This document shows positions 44,152 through 52,580 of a DNA stretch of 64,000 bases, piece by piece; the first letter of the stretch is position 1; each line of letters begins with the position of its first letter. This DNA is from Gulosibacter macacae. Its GTDB lineage: Bacteria > Actinomycetota > Actinomycetes > Actinomycetales > Microbacteriaceae. Both the position numbers and the translations under genes were made by a program. Under the pieces are notes generated by a model. That model ran no database searches. It saw only the letters and a program-made list of their open reading frames with translations, and had not been told where the DNA came from. The stretch covers positions 30,800 to 94,799 of the forward strand of contig NZ_RQVS01000003.1 of NCBI RefSeq assembly GCF_003865375.1, given 5' to 3'.

Positions 44152-44868
44152 GTGGAGAGTCCTTCATCACGCGCCCTGCTCCTGCTGTCACTGTTACAGA
44201 CCGGACGCGCCTGGACGGCAGCCGACCTCGCCCAGCGACTCGATATAGCAGATCGGACGGTGCGCCGGGACGTCGCCAGGTTGCGATACCTGGGATACGA
44301 CATTCGGTCCGTGCCCGGACCTGGCGGAACATATCGACTGGTGCCGAGCGTGAAGATCCCGCCCCTGTTGCTAGACGCAGACGAGGTCTGCTCACTCGTC
44401 ACCGGGCTGCTCCTCCTGGAAGCCGGCGGCGTAGATGAGGCAGTGACGACGGTGCGCACCAAGCTGGAACAGCTTCTCCCGCCGAAGCTGCGTCAACAGG
44501 CAGCAGCGACGGCATTGGCGACCCAAGTGATCACTCCCGTCGCCGAGCCGGTTGATTGGCGGCTGCTCGGCGTGCTGGCAGAGGCCGTGGCCCAGGGGCA
44601 GGACCTGCGCTTCACCTACACAGACCAGCATGGCAAGGTGAGCGAACGCCACGTACGCCCCTACCGGCACGCGCTGCGCCAAGGCGCCTGGTACCTGATC
44701 GCCTACGACATTCTCCGCACTGACTGGCGACTGTTTCGGCTCGACGGCATTCAACGCGCCACTCCCGAGCCGGCTGCCGCCGGCATCGACGTCCCCGACT
44801 TCCCCAGCCCCTCTATCGAGGACTGGCTCACCACTGATTTTGGACGAGTTCGGGTCTCAAACGGCTAA
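44152..44868 (+). CDS. HTH-WYL transcriptional regulator (YafY/DeoR-like)
   Basis: The 238-residue protein begins ESPSSRALLLLSLLQTGRAWTAADLAQRLDIADRTVRRDVARL, the HTH_11 winged helix, and contains a WYL domain (RFTYTDQHGKVSERHVRPY and GAWYLIAYD, with R-F and W-Y-L core residues). WYL domains bind ligands, often nucleic acids or nucleotides. GTG 44152 begins the domain; a TTG start ten codons upstream is weaker. It probably regulates the divergent NmrA-like gene. The WYL motif is near intact. Confidence 0.88.
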   Translation: MESPSSRALLLLSLLQTGRAWTAADLAQRLDIADRTVRRDVARLRYLGYDIRSVPGPGGTYRLVPSVKIPPLLLDADEVCSLVTGLLLLEAGGVDEAVTTVRTKLEQLLPPKLRQQAAATALATQVITPVAEPVDWRLLGVLAEAVAQGQDLRFTYTDQHGKVSERHVRPYRHALRQGAWYLIAYDILRTDWRLFRLDGIQRATPEPAAAGIDVPDFPSPSIEDWLTTDFGRVRVSNG

Positions 44869-44946
44869 CACGTCCGGCCAGTGCGTCCAGATCAAACGGC
44901 TGTCCCGCGTCCTGCGCTGCTCAACGAACATCCACGGCTTGGTCAA

Positions 44947-45996
44947 CTAGACCGCTCGTAACTGCGGACGCCCATCCGCAGCCTCCTCGTTCCTCTCGTC
45001 GTCGACGTCTACAGGGCCGGAGGCGGTGGTGGTCTCGTCGGGGTTGGTGAGGGCGGCTTGGAGGGCGTCGGCGAACGCGACCGTCTGTTCGATCACGCGC
45101 AGGAACGTGGCGACCTGTTCGTCGGTGAGTTCGGCGGCGAGCACGGCCGGGTCGTAGTGGGTCCACCACTGATCCAGTTCGGTCCACGTCACCACGAACG
45201 CCCGCACCGGGTACTGCACCGGCCCGCTCTCGGGGGTGCTGTTGGGTTTCTTGGCCGGGGCGGGCTTCGGTTTGCCACTGGATTGGATGCGGGCGAGGGC
45301 GTCGGCCGCGGCCTGATGCAACGCCTCATCGCCAGCATCGGGGCTGGCGGTGTGGTTGCGGATGGTCTCGTAGATCGGATGGATCGGGCTGCCCGCGTCG
45401 ATCTGCTCCAACCCCCGCTGTGCCGCGGCCCTCACGTGATCGGGCAGCGCCTCGTCGGTGGCGGCCTGTTCGAGGAAGCCGATCTTGTCCAGCGTCTTGT
45501 ACGAGGTCCCACCGGGAATCATTCCGGCAGCCTGCTCACGAGCCTCACCGGCGGCTCCCGACGGTTCCGGAAATTTTCCGGGACCGTCGGTTCCGGGCTG
45601 ATTGTCACTGCGGAACTGGGTCGCGGCCTTGCGACGCGCAGCATCCTCGGCCATGAGGGATTTCAGTTCGCGGTAGAGGGCGGCAGCTTCCAGCGCGGTC
45701 AGTGGCTTGTGCAGGACGTTGTCGTCTTGTTCGGCCAGCAGGTGGCCGAGCCGGTCGGAGATGCCGGAGCGGACCCACACGTTGACGGTGCGCCAGCCGA
45801 GCTGCTTGATCGCCGCCAGCCGGCGTGCCCCACAGATCAGCACCCCGTCAGGGCTGACCGTCAACGGCTGCAACAACCCGTCGCGCTCAATCGAGGCCGC
45901 CAGCGCGTCGATGTCGCCCAGATCGGCACGGTGACGTCGGCCCACATGCAGGGAGTCGACGGCGCGGTCCAGCTCGATGTGCCCCGGGGTACTCAT
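44947..45996 (-). CDS. ParB/Spo0J-like nuclease-fold partition protein
   Basis: The 349-residue protein starts with a ParB N-terminal domain (ADLGDIDALAASIERDGLLQPLTVSPDGVLICGARRLAAIKQLGW, the GxRR-like CTP-binding motif in ICGARRL), then a helical region and a long charged tail. It acts in partition or in regulating the element. The first bases overlap the upstream gene by ATGA. No ParA is encoded beside it in the window. The start agrees with the conserved domain edge. Confidence 0.88.
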   Translation of the reverse strand: MSTPGHIELDRAVDSLHVGRRHRADLGDIDALAASIERDGLLQPLTVSPDGVLICGARRLAAIKQLGWRTVNVWVRSGISDRLGHLLAEQDDNVLHKPLTALEAAALYRELKSLMAEDAARRKAATQFRSDNQPGTDGPGKFPEPSGAAGEAREQAAGMIPGGTSYKTLDKIGFLEQAATDEALPDHVRAAAQRGLEQIDAGSPIHPIYETIRNHTASPDAGDEALHQAAADALARIQSSGKPKPAPAKKPNSTPESGPVQYPVRAFVVTWTELDQWWTHYDPAVLAAELTDEQVATFLRVIEQTVAFADALQAALTNPDETTTASGPVDVDDERNEEAADGRPQLRAV

Positions 45997-46889
45997 GACC
46001 GCACCCGTTCCCGTCCCGGTGTGGCACGAACGATGGAGGCCACCAGGGCGTCATCACCCAACAGGTCCGGCAGGGACTCCCCGAGCAACAGACGCAGCAG
46101 GATCCCGCGCCCGGCCGTCGTGGTGGCGTAGGCAGGTTCGGGATGTCCCAGCAGAACCCTCAGCAGACACGTCCAGGCCGGGGCGGGGAGGTCGAGCAGG
46201 GCGCGGGCGTGTTTGTCGCGCCGCAAGGCTTCGTAAGTGCCGCGCCGGGACCCGATCCGGGCCAGGGCGTTGGTGACGTGATCCACCCCTGCCCGGGCGG
46301 AGGCTTCGGGCCAGCCCAGCAGCACGAACAAACGAGTCGCATCCGCGACTGCTGCCTGCACGCTCGCATCCACATCCGCGCTTGGCTTCGCATCCTCACG
46401 GTGGTGGGGGTCGGTGAGCTGGAACGCGGGGTGGTATTCGTACAGGGGTGTTTCGCGGTCGGAGAACCGTTCGGGGTCGTGGTGGGCGGAGATGTGGGCG
46501 CGGCGGGCTTGGTGGACTGAACACAGGAGCCCTTGGGCGCGTTCTTCGTAGATGCAGGTGATCCGCACCGCATGCGTGACCACCGCCCATGGGTCTGCGG
46601 CCTTCCTTGCCGCAGGCGTTCGCATCACATCAAACGCCGCCGACGCGGCCTCCCACACATCCAGGCCGTGCTTGCGCGCCAACGGTGCGAACCGCTCCGC
46701 CGCGAACTCCAACAGCTCACTGGCTTGGGGGTTGTTGCGCCATCCGTGCTCGGCCAGATGCTCCAGCAAGGCCCGCAGCCCCTCGCTGGTTCTGAAGTCA
46801 GCCCTGTCGGGGCGGGGTGTCGACGGCGTTGTCGACGAGCTCCCGGTCTCAGTGGCGGTGCCGGTGGTTGGTGTTGTGGTGTGGGTCAT
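45993..46889 (-). CDS. Conserved element protein upstream of parB-like gene (298 aa)
   Basis: From the ATG at 46889 (AGGAGG upstream) the product has a Thr/Ser/Pro-rich N-terminal ~45 residues and a long helical domain (LRALLEHLAEHGWRNNPQASELLEFAAERF, then WAVVTHAVRITCIYEERAQGLLCSVHQARRAHI). The stop overlaps the ParB-like gene by ATGA. I believe this protein recurs in actinobacterial elements of this type next to ParB, but cannot name a family. No membrane segment; function unknown. Confidence 0.65.
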   Translation of the reverse strand: MTHTTTPTTGTATETGSSSTTPSTPRPDRADFRTSEGLRALLEHLAEHGWRNNPQASELLEFAAERFAPLARKHGLDVWEAASAAFDVMRTPAARKAADPWAVVTHAVRITCIYEERAQGLLCSVHQARRAHISAHHDPERFSDRETPLYEYHPAFQLTDPHHREDAKPSADVDASVQAAVADATRLFVLLGWPEASARAGVDHVTNALARIGSRRGTYEALRRDKHARALLDLPAPAWTCLLRVLLGHPEPAYATTTAGRGILLRLLLGESLPDLLGDDALVASIVRATPGRERVRS

Positions 46890-46991
46890 GGTGGTGCCTC
46901 CTGACAAGCAGGTGCGCACCCCCACCCCAGACAGTGGCGGCAGCGGTGTCGTGGTGGTGCTGGCAAGTCGTGTCATTGCTGGTCACCACGC

Positions 46992-47528
46992 TCAACTCAT
47001 CCCCACCGCGGACCGACCCGACACCGACTGGCCTCGCCCGTGGCCGAACGCCGACAACGGCGCCAACCGCGCAGCCCGATCACCGACGCGCCGCGTACCT
47101 ACCGTGATGCCGTGGCGGGTCTTCTGGCTCAGTGCGGTCTGGAAGTGGATGCCGCGGCCAGCGACTGTGGCGCCACGCCGGGCCAGCAGATCGGTCGGAC
47201 GCACCCACTCCACACCCCGCCCCACCTGCCGACCCACAGGCCGGCCTGCGACCTGGGTGGTGCGGGCCTTGACCGCCTCAGGCACCCCCTCCGCACCCTC
47301 ATCCAGCTCCGGGAAGCCCGCGTCTGGTCCGTCGATGTCGGGGGCGAGCTGCTCGTTGAGTTCTTCCGCCGGAGTCTCGGGTGGGACAAGGTCGCCTCGC
47401 TCACTCACCGTCTCCTGGTCGAGGTTCTCGGCGTGGGCGCTCAGGGTGAGTTCTTCGGGATCGGGTGGGCCGTAGTCGTCGAGGACCGGCGGCTCCACCG
47501 GGTCGTGCTCGTGCTCGTGGGTGCTCAT
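46992..47528 (-). CDS. Acidic conserved element protein (178 aa)
   Basis: The protein opens with His/Glu-rich MSTHEHEHDPVEPPVL, stays very acidic to residue ~90, then turns basic (VGRQVGRGVEWVRPTDLLARRGATVAGRGIHFQ). Charge separation suggests DNA contact at the C-terminus. Its start overlaps the DUF2637 stop by ATGA. Family not recognised. Confidence 0.55.
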   Translation of the reverse strand: MSTHEHEHDPVEPPVLDDYGPPDPEELTLSAHAENLDQETVSERGDLVPPETPAEELNEQLAPDIDGPDAGFPELDEGAEGVPEAVKARTTQVAGRPVGRQVGRGVEWVRPTDLLARRGATVAGRGIHFQTALSQKTRHGITVGTRRVGDRAARLAPLSAFGHGRGQSVSGRSAVGMS

Positions 47529-48358
47529 GATTCCTCCTTCATCGATGGGCTGGTGTCAGGTTCAGAACTCCTCGTTGTTGGGGAGGTGAGCCAGCGGCCC
47601 ACCGTGGACGGATGCACGCCCAGCTCGGCGGCAATCTGCTTGTTCGACCACCCCTCACTCCGCAGCCCGGCAGCCCGCTCTCGCCGACCCACCCCAGCCG
47701 TCCCCGACGCGGAAACGTCAGGTCCGGTTGACCCTTCACAATCCGGCGGGGCGGATCGGTCGGCCTCGGGTGCTTCCTCGGCGTGCTCGGCAGCGGGATC
47801 TGGTGCAGGCGAAGTCACCGGTTCGTCGTCAGCGCCGATGGGATGGGCGCTGACGGTCCCCGGGAGTGCCGCCGGTGGCCGGCCTGACTCGATGCCCGGC
47901 CCTGGGCCGGGTGTGGGCCGGTCGTGCTGTTGGGTGACGGTCTGCCAGATCACCGGCTGTGAATCGGTGGTGCGGGTGAGGATGACGGTGAGGTGGGTGA
48001 TCGCCAGCAGCACCACGGGCGGAACCGCGGCAATCGCTGCCGCCAACAAGGCCGGGACGTCGGCATCAGCGGCGACGATGGCGTGCAGGGCGTTGGCGGT
48101 GACCGAGACGACGGCACCGCCGATCAGCAGGGCCCAGGGATACCAAGCGGCCTTCTGCCCAGCCAGAGCGACCACGGCGACGGTGGCGACCACGATGATG
48201 CCGTCGACGATCAAGGGCCATGCCCACGCCTGACCCGCCCCGATGCCCGAACGGGCCGCGAGATCAGCCAGAGAGGTGAAGGACAGCCAGAACGCCCCGA
48301 TCGCGATGAACACCGTCCCCGCGACCGCTGCCCGCACTGCCCACCACCGCGCCCTCAC
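47525..48358 (-). CDS. DUF2637 membrane protein with C-terminal helix-turn-helix
   Basis: Residues 1-135 hold four transmembrane helices in the DUF2637 pattern (GTVFIAIGAFWLSFTSLADLA, AWAWPLIVDGIIVVATVAVVAL, VPALLAAAIAAVPPVVLLAIT). A Pro-rich linker follows and then a helix-turn-helix (GRRERAAGLRSEGWSNKQIAAELGVHPSTVGRWL). DUF2637 proteins are common in actinobacterial plasmids and integrative elements (SpdB-like). GTG 48358 overlaps the primase stop as GTGA; a TTG four codons earlier is weaker. Membrane plus DNA-binding domain hints at localisation of element DNA. Confidence 0.82.
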   Translation of the reverse strand: MRARWWAVRAAVAGTVFIAIGAFWLSFTSLADLAARSGIGAGQAWAWPLIVDGIIVVATVAVVALAGQKAAWYPWALLIGGAVVSVTANALHAIVAADADVPALLAAAIAAVPPVVLLAITHLTVILTRTTDSQPVIWQTVTQQHDRPTPGPGPGIESGRPPAALPGTVSAHPIGADDEPVTSPAPDPAAEHAEEAPEADRSAPPDCEGSTGPDVSASGTAGVGRRERAAGLRSEGWSNKQIAAELGVHPSTVGRWLTSPTTRSSEPDTSPSMKEES

Positions 48359-49275
48359 GCCAGCCCCCAACCCGCACCCACCGGCACCCGCACCGGCGAT
48401 GCTGCCGCTGGTTCGGTGGGCCTGGGTGCTGTGGACGTGGTGGGGTGGGTGGTGCGGTAGGCCGACCGCACGGTGGCGGCGATCTCCCGCGGACCCAACC
48501 CCGCCTCAGCGGCAGCCGCGCCCAGCACATCTACCGCCGTGGCAGGTGCGATGTCGTGTTCCGCAGCCCGACAGGCCGCCCAGAACGACCCCCGATTCCG
48601 CTCGCCCTCACCCAAACCCGCCACCCACGCAGCCAGCCGCGACACCACCACCCCAGGCTCGCTCTGATCCATGCCGCGATCAGCAGCGCGCGGCTTCAGG
48701 GCGGGCCGGGGGTCGAGGAAGTCCCGCAGCGCGTCGCCGTCGATCCCGGCCGACGCCCCTTGCCGAACAGTGGCCAGCCGATACGACCCGGCAGCGGTGT
48801 GTGAGGGTGGGATGACGATGTAGCCACCATCCCCGCGGAAATCCACCCCGACCCGGGCAGCCTGCCACGACCGCTGCACCACGCCCGGTGTGGCCGGGTA
48901 GTAGCCATGCCGTCCACCAGAGGGGGAGACCACCGTGAACACCGGCACACCTGCCCGCCCCGCATCGAGGGCGCGGCGCATGCTCTCCCGGCCATCGACG
49001 TGCTCGCGGACATCGACATCCACGACCACGACACCGGAGACCGCCCCGGTCGGCAGCCCGAGATTCGCGTCGGGCCACCGCGTCCACCATTGCGTGATCT
49101 GGGCGAGGTCGGTGGTGGCGTCGTGGAACCCCCGGGCCGTGAGAGGGCGCTTCTGCCCGGGCACGCACGGAAACACCGGCACACCCGCCGAAGCAAGATC
49201 ACCCGCCACCCGCCCCAGCAGACGATCTTGGCGAGAGGCGAGAAGCCGGGCCAGGCGGTAGAGGTGCGGGCTCAT
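48355..49275 (-). CDS. Bifunctional DNA primase/polymerase (archaeo-eukaryotic type)
   Basis: Prim-Pol domain, about residues 20-200: AGVPVFPCVPGQKRPLT, then WPDANLGLPTGAVSGVVVVDVDV with the metal-binding DxD, GGRHGYY, and FRGDGGYIVIPPS. A helical C-terminus (about 205-270) follows. It primes or copies element DNA. Both edges overlap neighbours by ATGA or GTGA. The DVD catalytic residues are intact. At 306 residues it is of usual length for the actinobacterial plasmid family. Confidence 0.9.
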   Translation of the reverse strand: MSPHLYRLARLLASRQDRLLGRVAGDLASAGVPVFPCVPGQKRPLTARGFHDATTDLAQITQWWTRWPDANLGLPTGAVSGVVVVDVDVREHVDGRESMRRALDAGRAGVPVFTVVSPSGGRHGYYPATPGVVQRSWQAARVGVDFRGDGGYIVIPPSHTAAGSYRLATVRQGASAGIDGDALRDFLDPRPALKPRAADRGMDQSEPGVVVSRLAAWVAGLGEGERNRGSFWAACRAAEHDIAPATAVDVLGAAAAEAGLGPREIAATVRSAYRTTHPTTSTAPRPTEPAAASPVRVPVGAGWGLA

Positions 49276-50357
49276 AGCGCCACCGCCTCAGGCTCGGACA
49301 CCACCCGCTCCATCGACTCCGACACCGCCGGCGCCGTCGGGGCCTGCCGCGTTGCGGGGTCGTGAGCGGGGGTGTCGCGTTCCAGACCGGGCGGGGTGCC
49401 GTTGCCGACCTGGGTGGTGTCGAGCTGCTCCAAAATCCCCAGCGCGGCTTTGCGCACCCGTTCCCCGGTGGTCTTGACCACCTCGACCGGGTCCTGGCCC
49501 TCCACCCGGGCCGCCCACGTCGAGACATACGGGACGGTGTAACCGGAGGTGTCCATGCCATGCGCGGCACCCACCATCAACGCGACCGATTCGGCCTCCA
49601 CCTCACCGATCCCACGATGCTGCCGCGCATCACTGGAGTCCGGGCCATGCAGCAGGACGTGGCCGAGTTCATGGGCCAGGGTCTTCACCTGCGCAGCCGG
49701 ATCCATGTCACTACGCACCGACACCACCCGACTGCCGTAATCGGTCAGCCCATTCGCCCCGAAAATCTCCGACGCATCCGCAACCAGCCGCAGCTCGAAC
49801 CCGGCCTTCGCGACCTGGGCGGCGAGGCCCTCCCACAACCCGGCAGGAGCCTGCCCCTCCAACAACCGCGGCGCCGGCGGCTCAGGAATCGGCTCACCGG
49901 TGGTCTGTGAGGCGTCCCAGACGTAGGCGGGGCGGACGCCGACCATCTTCGTGCGCACCGTCTCACCCGCACGCGGCTTCTCACCCTTACCCAGCCTCCG
50001 CCACGACTCAGCATCCTGCGGGGTCGCCGAGGCGAACCGTCCCGTCACCGGCGCCAGAATCTGATACCCCGGCTGCCCCTTCGACACCTGGCGACCCAAC
50101 TGCTGCCACTGCCGATACCCGGCGACATGCGACGGCACCGGGTCCGGCACCAGACCCAGCCCGTAGGCCTCCTGGTGCTGGGTGAAGATCAGAATCGTGT
50201 TCGCGAACGACCGCGCGCGGAACCGGGCCGCGAACGCCAACGCCCGGGCCCAATCCTCACCCGAGACCAGCTCCTCGACCGCACCAGTCAGCCGGTCATG
50301 CAGCGCATCAAGCTTCGCCTCCCGATCCGCCCGAGCATCCTTGCCCGACGTCGCCAT
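49272..50357 (-). CDS. ArdC-like ssDNA-binding plus IrrE-type zinc peptidase protein
   Basis: The 361-residue protein has an ArdC N-terminal domain (residues ~15-150, LVSGEDWARALAFAARFRARSFANTILIF and QPGYQILAPV) and a zinc-peptidase helix HELGHVLLHG (HExxH) around residue 230. ArdC proteins protect incoming single-stranded DNA from restriction; the HExxH half resembles ImmA/IrrE, which degrade repressors. It is the first gene of the leftward tra operon, with AAGGAG before the ATG. It may act early after transfer. The start overlaps nothing upstream. Confidence 0.85.
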   Translation of the reverse strand: MATSGKDARADREAKLDALHDRLTGAVEELVSGEDWARALAFAARFRARSFANTILIFTQHQEAYGLGLVPDPVPSHVAGYRQWQQLGRQVSKGQPGYQILAPVTGRFASATPQDAESWRRLGKGEKPRAGETVRTKMVGVRPAYVWDASQTTGEPIPEPPAPRLLEGQAPAGLWEGLAAQVAKAGFELRLVADASEIFGANGLTDYGSRVVSVRSDMDPAAQVKTLAHELGHVLLHGPDSSDARQHRGIGEVEAESVALMVGAAHGMDTSGYTVPYVSTWAARVEGQDPVEVVKTTGERVRKAALGILEQLDTTQVGNGTPPGLERDTPAHDPATRQAPTAPAVSESMERVVSEPEAVAL

Positions 50358-50588
50358 GCCGGTCTCCTTCCGCGAACCTGCCCACCGGGTCGAAGAACCG
50401 ACCCGGTGACCATCAGGTACGCCGGAACCACCAGCACTAGAAGACGGACAACAAGGAACCCCTACAGTGACCGCCAGGAACTCCTGCGAACCTGACGTGT
50501 CATACCGGACCTACCAAACCTCACCTGGCAGGGTCCAGAAAATGCGGCAGATCAGCGCAGATCGCAGTGACGTTCTGTCATATCACCG
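50358..50588. other. Promoter region of the leftward tra operon
   Basis: About 230 bases between the ArdC-like gene (whose minus-strand start lies at its left edge) and the end of the AraC gene, on the same strand. It must contain the operon promoter. I see no strong -10/-35 pair, and several short inverted GC repeats only. Confidence 0.35.
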
Positions 50589-51041
50589 TCACAGCGCGTG
50601 CGAATCCTCCATCAGCTGCCCGCACCACAAACACACCACCACAGCCGCCTGACGGACCTCGCTTCGGTACTCGGTCGGGCTCCGTCCGGTGAGCTTGCGG
50701 AACTGCTGCGCTGCGTGGGCTTGATTGGTCCAGCCGACGGCTCGGGCGATGTCACGCACGGGTTGATGGGTCTCGCGTAGAAGCTGGGTCATCATTCGGA
50801 CACGTCGGTGGATTAGCCATTCGATCGGGCTGACTCCTAGTGCGTCGTGGAAGACACGGTTCAGGCGTGACGGCGAGAGCTTGGCGGTGGTTGCGAGATC
50901 ACGCAGCGACCACGGCCGGGACAGGTCATGCTCCATCGCGTTCATCGCCACGATGACCTCTTCTCGTAAAGCGGGTCCAGCGGAGATCCGCTGGCTCTCC
51001 CTGGAGCGGCCTTGAGGGAACGGCCGCGGTGCCTGAGCCAA
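50589..51041 (-). CDS. HTH-only AraC-family regulator, downstream of the MFS gene
   Basis: The 150-residue reading frame is little more than a double AraC helix-turn-helix (SLRDLATTAKLSPSRLNRVFHDALG, then VRDIARAVGWTNQAHAAQQFRKLTGRSPTEYR); the usual sensing N-terminus is absent. It is 12 bases downstream of the MFS gene on the same strand. The listed TTG start is the largest extent; an ATG at 50945 with AGAGG upstream is likely the true start (118 residues). It probably regulates the exporter in the same unit. A similar protein follows the erm gene. Confidence 0.8.
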   Translation of the reverse strand: MAQAPRPFPQGRSRESQRISAGPALREEVIVAMNAMEHDLSRPWSLRDLATTAKLSPSRLNRVFHDALGVSPIEWLIHRRVRMMTQLLRETHQPVRDIARAVGWTNQAHAAQQFRKLTGRSPTEYRSEVRQAAVVVCLWCGQLMEDSHAL

Positions 51042-51053
51042 GATCCGGCTCGC

Positions 51054-52472
51054 TCAATGCCCGTTCCCGGCGACCGCTGAGGCGCGGGAAGGGAGAAGCC
51101 AAGCGATGCTGATGAGTCCGAGTACCGCAGCGGTGACCCCCATCAGCAGAATGGTTCGGTAGCTTGACTCAGTGCCGAGGGGAGTGAGGGCCACGGAAGC
51201 GTAGGCGCTTCCGAGGATGGTGACTGACAGCAAGCTGCCGAATTCGTAGGCGACCTCTTCGACTCCGGATGCCATGCCGGCACGTTCCGGGGAAACGTTG
51301 GTGATGATGGTGGAAGAAGCCACCGTGATCAGGACACCGATGCCAGCCCCAGCTGCGACAAGGGCGATTGTGAATACCCCGAGGCTCACCGGGAGGAGGA
51401 GCGCCCCAACCGCGTAGCCAACGGCAGCAAGACCTGCCCCGCCAAGCAACATCGGGCGTGGGCCGATGCGGGAGAGCAGCGAACCACTCAGCAGCGATGT
51501 GACTGTCGCTCCGACAGCGATACACCCCACCAAGAGCCCACTGTGTAGCGGTGAGTATCCCTCGGCTGTTTGGAAGTGCTGAGAGGTTACGGCTCCGACT
51601 CCGGCGAAAACGAAGGTGCTCAGCCCGGCCGCCACCACTCCCGCGGACACGCCGCGGTTACTGAAGATGCGGAAGTCCAGGAGCGGTGTCTTCAGCCGTG
51701 CTTGTCGCCGGGCGAACAGAGTAAAGCTCACCGCGGAGACCAGAATCGCGCCAACAAGCAGGACCGCGGACGGATCCGGCAGCGTGACCTCCTTGATCGC
51801 AGCAACCATCCCGGTCAGACCAGCGAGCGCGAGCAGCGACGAGAGCAGGTCCCAGGGCACCGCCCCCGACTCCTGAGCCTTTGGCGCATAGAGCCCTGTC
51901 AGCACAAAGGTGGCGATCACGATGGGCACATTGATCAGAAACACAGAGCCCCACCAGAACCACTCCAAGAGCAGTCCGCCCACAAGCGGCCCGAACGCGA
52001 TCCCGCCGATCGACACGCTTGACCACACGGCGATAGCGAAGTTCCGTTCCTTCTCATCACCAAACGTGACTCTGATGATCGCCAGGGTCGCGGGAAGCAT
52101 GAGCGCCGCTCCCACTGCCAAAAGCCCTCGCGCGAAGATCAACACACCGGGGCTCGGTGAGAAGGCCGCAACCAGCGACGCCACTCCAAACAAGACGATT
52201 CCATACTGGAAGACCCGCTTATGGCCATACCGATCGCCGAGAGTCCCGGTTCCCAAGAGCAGCCCAGTCATCACCAACGGGTACGTGTTGATGATCCAGA
52301 GCGACTCACTCGTGGTCGCACCCAGATCCACAGTCAACGGTGGGACTGCGATGTACAGGATCGAAGTGTCGAGCGTTGCCAGCAGCAGTCCAAGTGAGAC
52401 CGCTGTCAGCACCAGCCAGCGCCCGTCGGGACGAACCGCAGCATCTGCCGCGGCGGTGTTTCGTGAGGTCAT
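51054..52472 (-). CDS. MFS drug exporter, 14-helix (DHA2/EmrB-QacA type)
   Basis: The 471-residue membrane protein has about 14 hydrophobic helices. Motif A-like GTLGDRYGHKRVFQYG, motif B-like IFARGLLAVGAALMLPATLA, and the early TLDTSILYIAVPPL motif (D/N-x(1,2)-Ala-like) place it in the EmrB/QacA group; proton antiport of drugs. ATG 52472 follows AAAGGA; the reading frame continues 21 codons upstream, without a good ribosome site. It precedes the HTH-only AraC gene. Substrate cannot be inferred. Confidence 0.92.
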   Translation of the reverse strand: MTSRNTAAADAAVRPDGRWLVLTAVSLGLLLATLDTSILYIAVPPLTVDLGATTSESLWIINTYPLVMTGLLLGTGTLGDRYGHKRVFQYGIVLFGVASLVAAFSPSPGVLIFARGLLAVGAALMLPATLAIIRVTFGDEKERNFAIAVWSSVSIGGIAFGPLVGGLLLEWFWWGSVFLINVPIVIATFVLTGLYAPKAQESGAVPWDLLSSLLALAGLTGMVAAIKEVTLPDPSAVLLVGAILVSAVSFTLFARRQARLKTPLLDFRIFSNRGVSAGVVAAGLSTFVFAGVGAVTSQHFQTAEGYSPLHSGLLVGCIAVGATVTSLLSGSLLSRIGPRPMLLGGAGLAAVGYAVGALLLPVSLGVFTIALVAAGAGIGVLITVASSTIITNVSPERAGMASGVEEVAYEFGSLLSVTILGSAYASVALTPLGTESSYRTILLMGVTAAVLGLISIAWLLPSRASAVAGNGH

Positions 52473-52580
52473 CCGATCGTGGGTCCTTTCTCCGCGTGGA
52501 GGAAGTCGGCATGTCATGACTGCCGAGACGGCCAAGAAGCAGCCCCCGCCGCAGCATCGTTCTGCGTAGCGCTTATCTCG

